From: Xylaria sp. FL1777
Lineage: Eukaryota; Ascomycota; Sordariomycetes; Xylariales; Xylariaceae
DNA: 64,000 nucleotides
Direction of reading: 5' to 3'
NCBI GenBank assembly: GCA_022578965.1
Contig: MU400578.1
Location: forward strand, 124,001 to 188,000
The notes beneath the pieces are model-generated. The model did not search any database. It was not told the DNA's origin and saw only the letters and a program-made list of their open reading frames with translations. The position numbers and the translations under genes were made by a program. How positions within the stretch are numbered: the stretch's first letter is position 1; every line of letters begins with the position of its first letter. Positions 9,392-19,381 of this stretch are shown piece after piece.

Positions 9392-11499
9392 TTACGCCTT
9401 TGCCCGTGCCTTCTGTTTCTCCAGTTTTCTCCTCTTTGCACGGAGTTTCTGATCCTCAGCACTCTTCTTATTGTTGGTATATTGCATCTGCTCGAACAAC
9501 TTCCGTTTCTTCTTGCTCAGCATTCCCTTAGCTCTTTCAATCTCTTCCGCCTCTTCTTTGGCTTTCTGCGCAAGCTTCTTCTTCGCCTCCAACTTCTGAG
9601 ATCGGGCATTCATTTTAGTCTGTTTAACAGGCTTGCCACTAAGCTCAGCTTCGAGTTCTTGCTGGTTCCGAAGCTCCTCAGACTCAGACTCATCCTCCTC
9701 GTCATCTTCTCTGGCCTCACCCTCACCCTCGGAGAAGCCTCCGAATGAGCCGTCATCAGCTTCATCTTCGTCGTCATCCGACGCGTCAACGTCCATCCCA
9801 TTCGCAGCGGCTTTGGGTTTCTTAACAGCAAAACTGTCCTCTTCCTCATCTCCATCCACTTCCTCTTCATCACTATCTTCCAGAGCCTCTTCTTCAGGTT
9901 CTTGATCTTTGAGAGGTAGTGTCGGGTCATACGCGCCCTGCGTGTTCTGCACGAATGGACTCAAATGCGGCGGTAGCTGTGCACCGGGTGCGTATTCATC
10001 CGGTCGCTTCAACTCTTCATCATTAACGCTGTCCCAGACCCACTGTGGCTGTATATAGATACGTCCCGGTACTCTTTGGTTCGGTGTGAGTTTCTGAGAG
10101 GTCTGGTTGTCTTCGCCGTCTCCATCTTCTTCCATAGTGGCCTGAACAATTGGACGGTCGACAATTTGGTGAGTGATGGATGGGTCGAGTTCGTTGGTCG
10201 TGTACGCACCCTCACCTAAAACAGAGTCCCAACCAATGCGCTTGCATCCAAACGCTCGTAGAATAAACTCGAGCGGCTGCCTGGGGGCTTCGCGAGATAA
10301 ATAAAAGGTGCAGTTCGCAAATAATGACCCTGGCTCGCCACCGGAATAGGTAGGCTGAGGTAGAACGTCACCACCCGGTGCAGCGGGCTCAAATTTATCT
10401 ATAGTATCGGTTGGTTCGTCTGTTTCCGGAGCAGCCTCAGTCTGGTCTCCCTCAACTACGGCGTCCTTCATCTGTCGAATGAGTTTATTCACTTCAGCTT
10501 GGGTTTTAGGATCGGGTTGAGCAGTAGAATCACTACTCGTCACCTGAGCCGGTTCGCTTGAACCTGTAGCGGCATGGTTCCCCTCGAGTTTGAAAGCGCC
10601 GAGTTCGGCCGCCTCGTTATCCTTATTCTGGTCGAATTTTGGCGGGTATTTCAGGCCGACGGATGTATATAGTCTAAAATTGACAAAGCCGAGAAGAGTC
10701 ATGTAAAACTCAACAAAGGTGCCCATGATCCTAAAGTCAATATCCCCAACAACCCGCTGGTTGAACTTGTAAGGTACGAGCCATAATATGTCCTCGCCTT
10801 GGATATTTGCCTCATAATAGATACCCTTGATTGACAGGAAGGACTTGCGCAAGCTTTGCGAGACAATAAGGTAGTGTTGAAACTCGAGACACAGGCGCTC
10901 GCAGCGGGCGATCATCTTGGCCGGCACTGTCGAGGTGGAGGGAAGATTCGCGAATAGGAAGAGCATGGAGAGGCAGTCGTCGAGGTCGCGCAGAGCATCG
11001 ACAAAGGTCGGGTAGCGGTCTCGAATGACGTGGTCGAGGGTGTAACGCGGCTTGCCAGTCTTCTCGGGCCTGGAAGCATTGCGCTCGAGCCGACTCGCAT
11101 CGCTGACATCGCCACGCCCAAGAGCCTTGGAAATCTTCTTCTCGAGAGTCTTCTGATCCCGGAACTTCTGCAGCAGGGGCTCATGCAGAAGGAACTGGAT
11201 GTCTTTGGCGTAGTAAAAGGTCGTCGAGGCAGTTGAGCTCTTGGAAGCCTTTTTTCTATTCCTCGGCTCTCTAGGGAAAATCCTGTGGGGATGTCAGCCT
11301 TCCATGTCTTCCTCGAATGAAGCAGCCAAGATAAAGACCCCTCACGACAACATGGCGATGCAATAGGAATCTCTTACCCTTTCCATATACACAGCTTTCG
11401 GAAGTCTGGAAGACTGATCTGCAGCTTTTTGACGGCCTGAGTGCGGGTAATGTAGTTTTTGGCGTTGCCGGCCTCGCCCTTCTTCTTTATCCTGCCCAT
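9392..11499 (-). CDS. NOP7: Pescadillo homolog / Nop7, ribosome biogenesis factor, 670 aa, two exons
   Basis: Exons 11378-11499 and 9392-11282; the 95-nt intron has a GTAAGA donor and a CACAG acceptor. It restores the family's [15 protein letters not shown] segment at residues 36-50. The N-terminal Pescadillo domain covers about residues 1-270. A BRCT domain lies at about 360-480 ([16 protein letters not shown]... to the [13 protein letters not shown] segment). An Asp/Glu-rich stretch and a Lys-rich coiled coil end the protein. Nop7/PES1 with Erb1 and Ytm1 (the PeBoW complex) is required for 27S pre-rRNA processing and 60S assembly in the nucleolus. The length is in the normal range (about 600-680 aa). 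The start [19 protein letters not shown] is the conserved family N-terminus. No defects seen. Confidence 0.95.
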
Positions 11500-12593
11500 C
11501 GTGGAATGTCAATCGGGGTTGTCGCGGGTTATGAATCCCAAATTTCCCGATATGAAGACAGCGATGGGACTATCGACATGAAATTTCACATAAAAGTTCT
11601 GCCGAAAATACCTTAGCGGCCCCGACCCACCATTTTAAGAACCCCACAACATCCCCGAAAAGTACATTTTAGTGGGCATATGTATTTCTCGAAGTTCATA
11701 TTAATTCGTTTAGTAAGAATATCCTTCTACTAGAGTAGAAAAGCAGGTTGAATTTGTTTCTTGAAGACCTAATTAACTCAGATTATCTAGACTGTTTGAA
11801 GCCTATTTATGATCTCGTTCTCTAAGGGGTTTAAAGTCTGTTATGCCACATTATTATAGTTATTGCGGTTTGGACTATTTATACGTACTTAGTCTCAAGG
11901 CGATTTGCATGATCAATACCTACCAGAGATACCTAGGACCCTCACGGGATGCTGCTGTGCCGCCGACCCCAGCTTTGACCGGATCTCATTTACATGAGTC
12001 GAATCTAAGTATCAAGAACCACACAAACCAGGTTAAGTGAGTTGTTAGATTTCGCTAGGAACACTGCAGGTCCAAGACGGATGTCTAGAAGGAATCTCGT
12101 TAAGAATCCACCATACTGGCCAATGTACTTGACCACCAACAATTTTTATACATGGTGTCCATTTAAGAAGTTGACTGTTTGAAGGTCACCATGCCGGCTC
12201 TCCACAGCGGCGGATTCGCGCCGCCCAGGAACGGCTCTTATCGATAATAGCGATGTTCCATCCCGGGTTTGACAGGTGGTGACAGCCTACCCACTCGGCA
12301 ATCGGCATCGATCTGCCGTGCATACTGTACTACATAGGTGTACTACATTAGGTACAGCTTATAGAGCAGAGGTACAGAGGTACATAGCGTGGTACCTACA
12401 GCCCATCCATTGCCCTACCACAACGTATTCCGTATTCCGTATTCCGTATCGACTACCTACACCTGCACCAAGTACAAAGGTGCGCCCAGCGAATGACTCT
12501 CACGGCCTCAGAACAGACACCAACCAAGCAAGCGTGGGTGCCAATTCAGCCTTCCGTCTCCGACGATGGAAGCTAGACCTAACCGACGGTAAA
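11500..12593. promoter_or_regulatory. Divergent promoter region between Pescadillo and PIG-U
   Basis: About 1.1 kb between two start codons pointing away from each other. It carries a heptamer tandem repeat (annotated separately at 12424-12450) just upstream of PIG-U. Its open frames show no domain. No TATA box was assigned with confidence. Confidence 0.5.
12424..12450. repeat. CGTATTC heptamer tandem repeat, 3.7 copies
   Basis: CGTATTC occurs at 12424, 12431 and 12438, followed by a partial copy (CGTATCG). It lies about 145 bp upstream of the PIG-U start codon, so it is in the leader or core promoter. Confidence 0.8.
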
Positions 12594-13988
12594 ATGGGAT
12601 TCCAAGACACAGCTGGTCTCTACGGCAGTGCTGCTGCCCTCCGACTCGCGCTCTTCACCTTCTTTCCCGCCCTCCCCGATCTCCTGACCAGCCGTGTTGA
12701 GGTTTCAACCCCGGTGACGAGCTTCAAGCGATGTAAGACGGCGTCTAGTATGCGAATGAAGATCAATGCTAATGCGCTAATTCGTCCGTCTAGTGCAAGA
12801 GGGCCTGTTCCTGTACAATCACAATGTCTCCCCGTACGATGGCGGTGTCTACCACCAGGCACCGCTGCTGCTGCCCCTCTTCTCCCTGCTCCCCGATGCC
12901 TCGACATACCCCTTCTTCACCTATCTTCTCTATATCCTCGTCGATATAGCAAGCGCCGATGCGCTGTACACCATCGCAGAGTCGGGCGAGGCCGCGGCGT
13001 CGAGGCTCTTTACCTCGGCGCGCAAGGAGAGGAGGTGGAGTGGTTATGTGGTTGCGGCAATGTAAATGCACACAGGCGCTTTTCTGCCTTTCGTCGCTGT
13101 TATCTGTTATTGTGCTTGCTGACATGTTGTAGCTTTCTCTTCAATCCGTTCACCATCGCCACTTGTCTAGGACGGCCAACGAATGTCTTTACAACCTGCG
13201 CCGTCCTCATTGCCGTCGCCAAGGCCGTCACTGGGAATCCCTTGCCGTCCATGTTGGCCCTCTCCTTCGCCTCATATCTCTCCATGTATCCGATTCTTCT
13301 ACTGCCGCCATTAGTTCTACTTTCCTATGATCGGCAACATCCATCAAATCAAATCACATCCCCGCCACATTTCACCGCCCATACAGTTCTCACCGTTTTG
13401 GCGTCTCTCTCAATACTCTTCGGTATATCGTACCTCCTTACAGGATCGTGGGAGTTCTTTTCTTCAACCTACGGCATTCAGCTTACGCTTACAGACCTCA
13501 CCCCTAACGTAGGGCTCTGGTGGTACTTTTTCATCGAAATGTTTGACAGTTTCAGGTCTTTCTTCCTAGGCGTCTTCTGGTTACATCTCTTCTCGTATGT
13601 TGGCGGACTCTCGATACGCATTCGCTCACAACCCCTTGCTGCACTTACTATTCTCCTCGGCATCTTGAGCATTTTCAAGCCTTATCCTAGTATTGCAGAC
13701 ATCAGCTTATCCCTAGCCGTGGTGCCTCTATTCCGGCACGTATTTCCCCTAATGCGATATACTTTTTTCGCGGCATCCACGATCCTCTACTCGGCATTCC
13801 TAGGTCCTGCTTTCTATTATCTATGGATCTACGCTGGTAGCGGCAATGCCAACTTCTTCTACGCCATTACATTAGTCTGGAGCCTGGGCCAGAGTTTGTT
13901 GGTCACCGACTTAGCCTTTGCAATATTAAGAGATGAATGGGAAGTTGAACGACCGGAAATGGTTGGAAAGGAGATTCGACAAATATAG
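12594..13988 (+). CDS. GAB1: GPI transamidase subunit PIG-U / Gab1 (Cdc91), 420 aa, three exons
   Basis: Exons 12594-12732, 12794-13061 and 13133-13988, with introns of 61 and 71 nt. The first junction restores RLQEGLFLYNHNVSPYDGG and the second restores AAIFLFNPFTI, both typical of PIG-U. The membrane-embedded motif NVGLWWYFFIEMFDSFRSFF follows in exon 3. The protein is strongly hydrophobic with many predicted membrane segments. It is a subunit of the ER GPI transamidase complex, which attaches GPI anchors to C-terminal signals, and is thought to recognise the lipid part of GPI. MGFQDTAGLYG at 12594 was chosen as the start because homologs begin here; the frame is open further upstream but that part looks like leader. 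Divergent from Pescadillo. Confidence 0.93.
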   Translation: MGFQDTAGLYGSAAALRLALFTFFPALPDLLTSRVEVSTPVTSFKRCKTASSMRMKINANALIRPSSARGPVPVQSQCLPVRWRCLPPGTAAAAPLLPAPRCLDIPLLHLSSLYPRRYSKRRCAVHHRRVGRGRGVEALYLGAQGEEVEWLCGCGNVNAHRRFSAFRRCYLLLCLLTCCSFLFNPFTIATCLGRPTNVFTTCAVLIAVAKAVTGNPLPSMLALSFASYLSMYPILLLPPLVLLSYDRQHPSNQITSPPHFTAHTVLTVLASLSILFGISYLLTGSWEFFSSTYGIQLTLTDLTPNVGLWWYFFIEMFDSFRSFFLGVFWLHLFSYVGGLSIRIRSQPLAALTILLGILSIFKPYPSIADISLSLAVVPLFRHVFPLMRYTFFAASTILYSAFLGPAFYYLWIYAGSGNANFFYAITLVWSLGQSLLVTDLAFAILRDEWEVERPEMVGKEIRQI

Positions 13989-14173
13989 AGCCCACCCTTC
14001 AATTTTGGCCCACGAAGGAGTCAACTCTTACTCATCAACTACATTAATGAAATGACCGTTTCCAACCATTATCAAACTCAAGATATTATTTCGTCTCATA
14101 AAATCTACAATAAAGCCAACACTGGCAAGTTCACGCCGTCTAGTTGCTCCCTCGAACCGTCGACACTCGCATA

Positions 14174-15643
14174 TTAATAGACATACACAAAAGCCTTATT
14201 CCGCATATCTGTCTCCTCTAGTTTTTCGAGTGTCCGGATATCTATGCGCCCACTGCTGAGAGCATCAAGTTCGGCTTGTCTCTCCTTGACCCTCTGCCTA
14301 TTCCGCCATCCATACAACAGTCGCAACATGGCCGCCACGACAATAGCGGCTCCGCTCACCGCAAAGATAGTAATTTTAGCGCTTATATATCCCGGGGCTT
14401 CCCAGCTCAAGAACGTCTGCGGACCGATAATATTGGCAACCCCAAAACCAACGGCCACAATGGCGTTCGTAGCTACCTTTTTCGTGTACCCCTGGGTATT
14501 GACACCCGCAAGAGCGTATATAAGCGCCAGCGGCGCCACGACAAAGTTAATGAGGTAGATTCCCGCAAGTACGCCACCTCTACTGCCGTCATAGAATGAC
14601 ATCAAACCGGCGCCAATAAGCGTTGGTATCATCAAGACCATGATGCCTAGGCATCGCGGGAAATCGATCAGGATCGCGTAAGTGCATCCTAGTGTTGCGA
14701 TGATGGAGACGGCGCCGGAAGGAATATTAAGAAGAGCGGCACTCTTGGGGTCGTATCCAAAGCCTTTGATCAGTGTCGCGCTGAAGGTCGTGATGACTCC
14801 TGAGGGAATAACGATGAGAACTGTCAGGACGAAAAGAATCCATACGTGTAAGTCGAACACGAGTGCTTCCACGAGCGCCATCTTCCGAAATATCTTCTTT
14901 CCGGTACCTGCTTGATCAAGCGCGAGCTTTTCACGGATGTGTGTCTTCTCTGTGTCGCTTAGCCAGGAGGTGGTCTCGGGCGTGTTCGGCAGCAAGAGGA
15001 GAATTAGCGTAGCTATTATGATGTTGAAAAGCCCTACAGAAACAAACATAATGCGCCAGCCAGAAAATGATGCAGTCCTAGACCCGTGCTGCGCCGCGAA
15101 AGAGACAAGTCCACCGATGATTTGACCTGCTCCCAATCCACAATACCACAGCCCATACCGTGGCGTGCTCTCGCGCCGGGTGTACCACTGACTGGTAATT
15201 AAAATCAACGCGGGTGTAATGACAGCCTCGAATACACCCAACAAGGTCCGCACGGCTAGCAGACTCGCGAAATTCTGACAGGCCGCCGTGGAAGTTACTA
15301 GTACACCCCATATCAAGACATTTACCCCCAACACTGTTGCCGGTGGAAACTTTTGGAGCAGCCATCCTTGTGGAAACTCAGCAACGCTGTATGCAATAAA
15401 GAAGGCCGTCGCCAACCAATTGAACTGCTGCCCATGCATTTTCAAATCCTCTTGCAGGCCCATTATATTGGCATAGTTGATGATGACCTTGTCCAGAAAC
15501 TGCAGGAAATAGCTCGCGAACATGAGGGGAACAATGTGAGCGTCGATCTTGCGGTAGAGTATCCTATCGTCGACTATCTGGTGTGGTAGTGCGGAAAGCG
15601 ATTTCGCACCGCCCAGTGGAATATTGCCATCTTGACTCTCCAT
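14174..15643 (-). CDS. MFS transporter, allantoate permease/DAL5-like (anion:cation symporter family), 489 aa
   Basis: Single exon, ATG at 15643. It has about 12 hydrophobic segments arranged as two sets of six around a central loop near residues 220-250. Signature segments include the first membrane helix with FLQFLDKVIINYANIMGL, the GWLLQKFPPATVLG loop, RTLLGVFEAVITPALILI in TM4-5, and the late VNTQGYTKKVATNAI loop, all usual for fungal Dal5/Tna1/vitamin-type permeases. Such proteins usually import small organic anions (allantoate, nicotinate, pantothenate, phthalate-like compounds); the substrate cannot be read from the sequence. It is transcribed divergently from an FAD monooxygenase 581 bp away, with a phased dyad repeat between them. 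That suggests shared control and uptake of the monooxygenase substrate. Its 3' end lies 185 bp from that of PIG-U (convergent). Confidence 0.9.
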   Translation of the reverse strand: MESQDGNIPLGGAKSLSALPHQIVDDRILYRKIDAHIVPLMFASYFLQFLDKVIINYANIMGLQEDLKMHGQQFNWLATAFFIAYSVAEFPQGWLLQKFPPATVLGVNVLIWGVLVTSTAACQNFASLLAVRTLLGVFEAVITPALILITSQWYTRRESTPRYGLWYCGLGAGQIIGGLVSFAAQHGSRTASFSGWRIMFVSVGLFNIIIATLILLLLPNTPETTSWLSDTEKTHIREKLALDQAGTGKKIFRKMALVEALVFDLHVWILFVLTVLIVIPSGVITTFSATLIKGFGYDPKSAALLNIPSGAVSIIATLGCTYAILIDFPRCLGIMVLMIPTLIGAGLMSFYDGSRGGVLAGIYLINFVVAPLALIYALAGVNTQGYTKKVATNAIVAVGFGVANIIGPQTFLSWEAPGYISAKITIFAVSGAAIVVAAMLRLLYGWRNRQRVKERQAELDALSSGRIDIRTLEKLEETDMRNKAFVYVY

Positions 15644-16224
15644 GGCGAAAAGAATTCGATGTATTATTGAGGCTGTTGTACAGAGTGTTTCTTTCTCATC
15701 TAGGTACGGAGAGAGTTTCCGATATTATGTACTCTCTCGTACGATGAGGCCAAAAAAACATATCGGACCTTATGAGGATCATATGAGGCCGTATACGTAT
15801 AATCATGCGGAGTAGAGTAGAACTAAGATAAGTGACTTGCATGGCCCAATCATCTCATGGCAATGTACTGCGTATAAGCTCACGATGTAACACCATATCT
15901 CACGCTCGTCATCACTAAAGTTGAAAAGATTCTAGTATAGACTAAAATGGGAAAGGTTCTAGTATAGACTAAAATAGGAAAAAATCTAGTATAAACTAAG
16001 TGGGAAAGAAATCTCGTATATACTAGAGTAAAAAGATTCTACTATAGACTAAACTATGCACAGCTACAATATCAAACATATTCCGGTTTCGTAATGTTAA
16101 TAAATTAATAAGGATCTTCTCAGCCCGTAGTACCACCACGCTATCATTTCAGAGCATACGTATGAGGTTATTATAGGAACATTCACTAAGAACACGAATA
16201 ATAGCAGTTTTCCCTCAAAGCACC
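15644..16224. promoter_or_regulatory. Shared divergent promoter of the MFS transporter and FAD monooxygenase
   Basis: 581 bp between two divergent ATGs. It contains the 27-bp-phased dyad array at 15931-16051. The remainder is AT-rich without an open frame of note. Confidence 0.65.
15931..16051. repeat. Five phased copies of the TCTAGTATAGACTA dyad
   Basis: Cores start at 15931, 15958, 15985, 16012 and 16038, so the spacing is 27, 27, 27 and 26 bp. Copies 1 and 2 are identical 14-mers; copies 3 (TCTAGTATAAACTA), 4 (TCTCGTATATACTA) and 5 (TCTACTATAGACTA) differ at one to three positions. Each core contains the imperfect inverted repeat TAGT-N4-ACTA. Linkers are A/G-rich (AAAATGGGAAAGG-like). 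The array sits in the middle of a divergent promoter, so an operator array for a dimeric regulator is a plausible inference. Confidence 0.85.
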
Positions 16225-17678
16225 ATGGAGCGTCGCAGCAATCTAAAGCCCATTATCATCATCGGCGCCGGCATAATCGGACTAACCCTCGCCCAAAGCC
16301 TCAAGAAAGAAGGGGTTCCCTTCGAATTATATGAGCGCGATGAGGCTCTCGATCATAGATCGCCGGGATGGGGGATCACGATCCACTGGGCACTAGACGC
16401 CCTCAAGAAGTGCCTGCCAGAGGACGTATTCACCAGGATCGACGATGTACAAGTTGATCCAGAACAGGGACGTCAAGGTCCGGGCCCGAAACCAAACAAA
16501 CCACACACACACATAAACACACATATACACTTAGCCAAGAAAAAAACGGTTCCCCGTCTTACCTAATGCAAAGCCTGACGTGAAAATTCAAACACAGACA
16601 CCGGCCGCTTCCTCCTCCTCGACCTCGAGACGCTGCAGCCCCGCTACGTGATCCCGCCGAGCCCGCGCAGGCGGATCCACCGCTCCAAGTTCCGCGCGCT
16701 GCTCACGGCCGGCCTGGACATCCACTGGGGAAAGACGCTATCATCATTCGCGCCCAGCGATGATTCCGGAGACGGCGGCATCGTAGCCAAGTTCACGGAC
16801 GGCACCGAGGTCCACGGCGCCATGCTCGTCGGCGCCGACGGCAGCAACAGCCGGGCTCGCACCGTGCTATTCGGCAACAACGACAACGACGACGACACGG
16901 CGGCGGCGGCGGCGCTGCACGCGCTTCCGGTACGCTTCATGGGCGTGACGGCAACGCTCTCGGCAGCCGCCATCGCGCCCCTGCGCGCCATCGACCCGCT
17001 CCTGTTCAAGGGCACGCACCCCGCCTCGGGCGTCTTCATGTGGTTCTCGGTGCTGTCGACGCCCGAGACCAACGGGACGGCGCTGTTCGAGGCCCAGATC
17101 AACCTCAGCTGGATCCTCCGGGGCCCCGAGGACGAGGTCCCCGCCGCCGAATCCGATCGGTTGGCGCGCCTGAAGGAGATGGCGAGGGGGTTCCATCCTG
17201 TTCTACGGGGTGCTGTCGAGGATATACCCGACGGCACACCCGTGCAAGAGATCAGGATTGCGGATTGGCCCACGGCTGAGTGGCGCGGTGATGGCTTGGT
17301 TACGCTGTTGGGGGATGCTGCGCATGCTATGACTATGTGTGCGTCTTTCTACTCCGAACACGGGATTGTGGATAACGTGTGTTGTATGTGTGTGTGTGTG
17401 TGCTAATGCTTAGCTTTTCAGATCGCGGAGAGGCTGCGAACCACGGGTTCCTGGATGCGAAGAATCTCGCCGAGCAGTTGAAGTTGTGGCATGATGGGGT
17501 GAAGACGCAGCGACAGGCCTTAGAGGACTACGAGGCGGAGATGCGACCCCGGACGCGGGAAGCTGTGCTCTTGAGTCGGCAGGCTTGCTTGGATGCCCAT
17601 GACCTCACGAATCTTGGACCTGATAGCCCGCTGGTTAGTAAGCGGGCTAGAATCTTGGAACCTGGGTTGAAGGCTTGA
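16225..17678 (+). CDS. FAD-dependent monooxygenase (aromatic hydroxylase-like), 416 aa, three exons
   Basis: Exons 16225-16477, 16598-17338 and 17422-17678. The N-terminus has the dinucleotide-binding motif GAGIIG at residues 14-19, ending in an acidic ELYERDE. The middle has the DG motif VGADGSNSRAR. The second FAD motif GDAAHAMTMYRGEAANHG is rebuilt exactly across the second junction. This is the PHBH-like/UbiH-like group A flavoprotein monooxygenase architecture, using NAD(P)H to hydroxylate a small, often aromatic, substrate. There is no signal peptide or membrane tail. The first donor is uncertain: GTCCGG at 16478 is used here, while GTCAAG at 16472 also keeps frame and removes two residues. 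Intron 1 carries a (CA)n run and intron 2 a (TG)n run. It is divergent from an MFS permease and may act on what that permease imports. Confidence 0.85.
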
Positions 17679-19381
17679 TATAGTCGATATATATGTATAC
17701 GGCCGACAATCTTTCTTCCATCATTGAGACATTCGCCTGAGTCGGTGGTGAGATGATATAGATATTATTTTGAGAGAAGGGCGAACCATGGTTGTCAGCT
17801 ACGCATGAATAGGTATTATAGTTATCAACTTTAATATCCGCCAGACAATGTGGCATGACCGTTCAACGAGTACCGATATAGAAGGTATCTAAGAAGCATT
17901 AAAGGGACGGAAATATAGGAGGGAAACCAGCGGCACTCTCGAGGGTCTTTCAAGGTTTTTTTCTACCTTGTCATCAGTATTAGTCTCGTTGGACAACTCC
18001 CTTTCCCTGATCTCCTCATTATTTGCGTTTCGTCCGGCCCGCACTTCCACGTTCTTTGAATAGCGTCTTGCTGAATTTTCAAACTAATTCTATCGCAATA
18101 TGACGGAGAATGATTATGTAGGTAGTTAGTAGGTCAGAGACCAATACTGTTACACGCTAGGTAACGTATGTAGCGCATCGGTAACTAACTACGTGGGCTA
18201 GGTCTTACATGTTACACATGAAAATGGATCAAAGAGCCTTTCAATTGAAGATTCGCAGTAAGCAGACTAAAGTAGGTATTACTCTTGCAATCTCCCTGAC
18301 TTATATATATCTCTCGCTGGGTCCTCTAGAGTGGTTCGCCAAGACAACACGTCCGAAAGAACAACCGCTGCCGTAAGATACTGGGGATTCTAGACTCGCG
18401 CATATAGTTCTAGCCCCTATATTCTATGAAAGAATAGGTAGGTATTAAAAATAGGAAAATGTTTTTAGTATTCAGTATGTGAATGACTCAAGCCATTTCT
18501 GCATTTTGCCAAGAACATGAGTAGGTAGGCAGTTTGTCCTAGGTCATGCAGCCTCCACCCCCTTCTCTCTTTGTGTTTCTTCGGGAGGGGAGGTTACTCA
18601 ATTGTGGTTTTATTTTATGTCTATACTTGGTATATACGAATTAGAAGAAAGATGGCCCTTAACGAGATCTATTATCAAGACCCGGCTCCATGGCGGGTTC
18701 TGGTTGGGTTTGGTAAATCTATAGTAGATACATGCCAAGGTAATCAACCTCAGTTTCAAGGCCCCTTGGCTAAGGCACACATAAGTTTAGGTGTATCAAT
18801 CACCTTTAGCAAATTAGGTCAGCATCGTTTCGTGACGATAGCTTATTTCGGGGATCGTTTACCACCCTGTTGAATGACAAGTGAGTAAATTGCCAAGCAT
18901 ACAAACCCGCCTACGCTACTCAATTAGCCCCGGTAGTGGGTAGGAGCCCCTTCATTGCGACGAAGCCCGCTGACAACAGGCTTGCGGCTTCGGGGAGCAG
19001 AAAATCTAACTAGCTCATCGCCGGCCAACTAAACATCGGCGATCTATTTATGAATGCCGGGACGATGCCGGGGCGATGCCGGGAGAAAAACGAACCTTGT
19101 CAAGGCCGCCGATTAGCGCGGGTGAGCAAGCTCCAGCCCCTTTGAGGTCGCCCGCCTTGGCGGTTCTTCGTACGGAGTCTACAGAGGTGTAAATATGAAC
19201 TGGACCCTTTTTCTTCAAGGGGCGGTATGGCTACTTTTACGGTTCTGGCGTCTAGGAGGTAAAACTGATCGGTCATTTTCTTTCTTTTTCGTTTCGTGTC
19301 TCGTCCTACATTTTCTTCATGACCGCGATACAGGCATGTGTAATCTCTCCACCAAATACACTTCCAAGGGCAAGAGCAACT
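17679..19381. other. Intergenic, 1.7 kb, promoter of the DUF3433 gene
   Basis: No supportable gene. An open frame at 18571-18873 has no domain and unremarkable composition. The last 500 bases are more GC-rich, carry an 11-bp direct repeat at 19053-19085 and should contain the promoter/leader of the large membrane protein. TAGGTA-type words occur near 18120 and 18437. Confidence 0.6.
19053..19085. repeat. 11-bp direct repeat, three copies (GATGCCGGGGC-like)
   Basis: Units AATGCCGGGAC, GATGCCGGGGC and GATGCCGGGAG lie head to tail about 300 bp upstream of the DUF3433 start codon. A related CATCGCCGG word lies just upstream. It could be a regulator-binding array; no factor can be named. Confidence 0.75.

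Noticed and set aside
12276..12593. In-frame upstream extension of PIG-U
   Set aside because: The extra 106 residues are unlike PIG-U, which begins near the MGFQDTAG position; it includes the CGTATTC repeat and looks like leader DNA.
18571..18873. 100-codon plus-strand open frame
   Set aside because: No recognisable motif; the frame is AT-rich unlike the real exons nearby.
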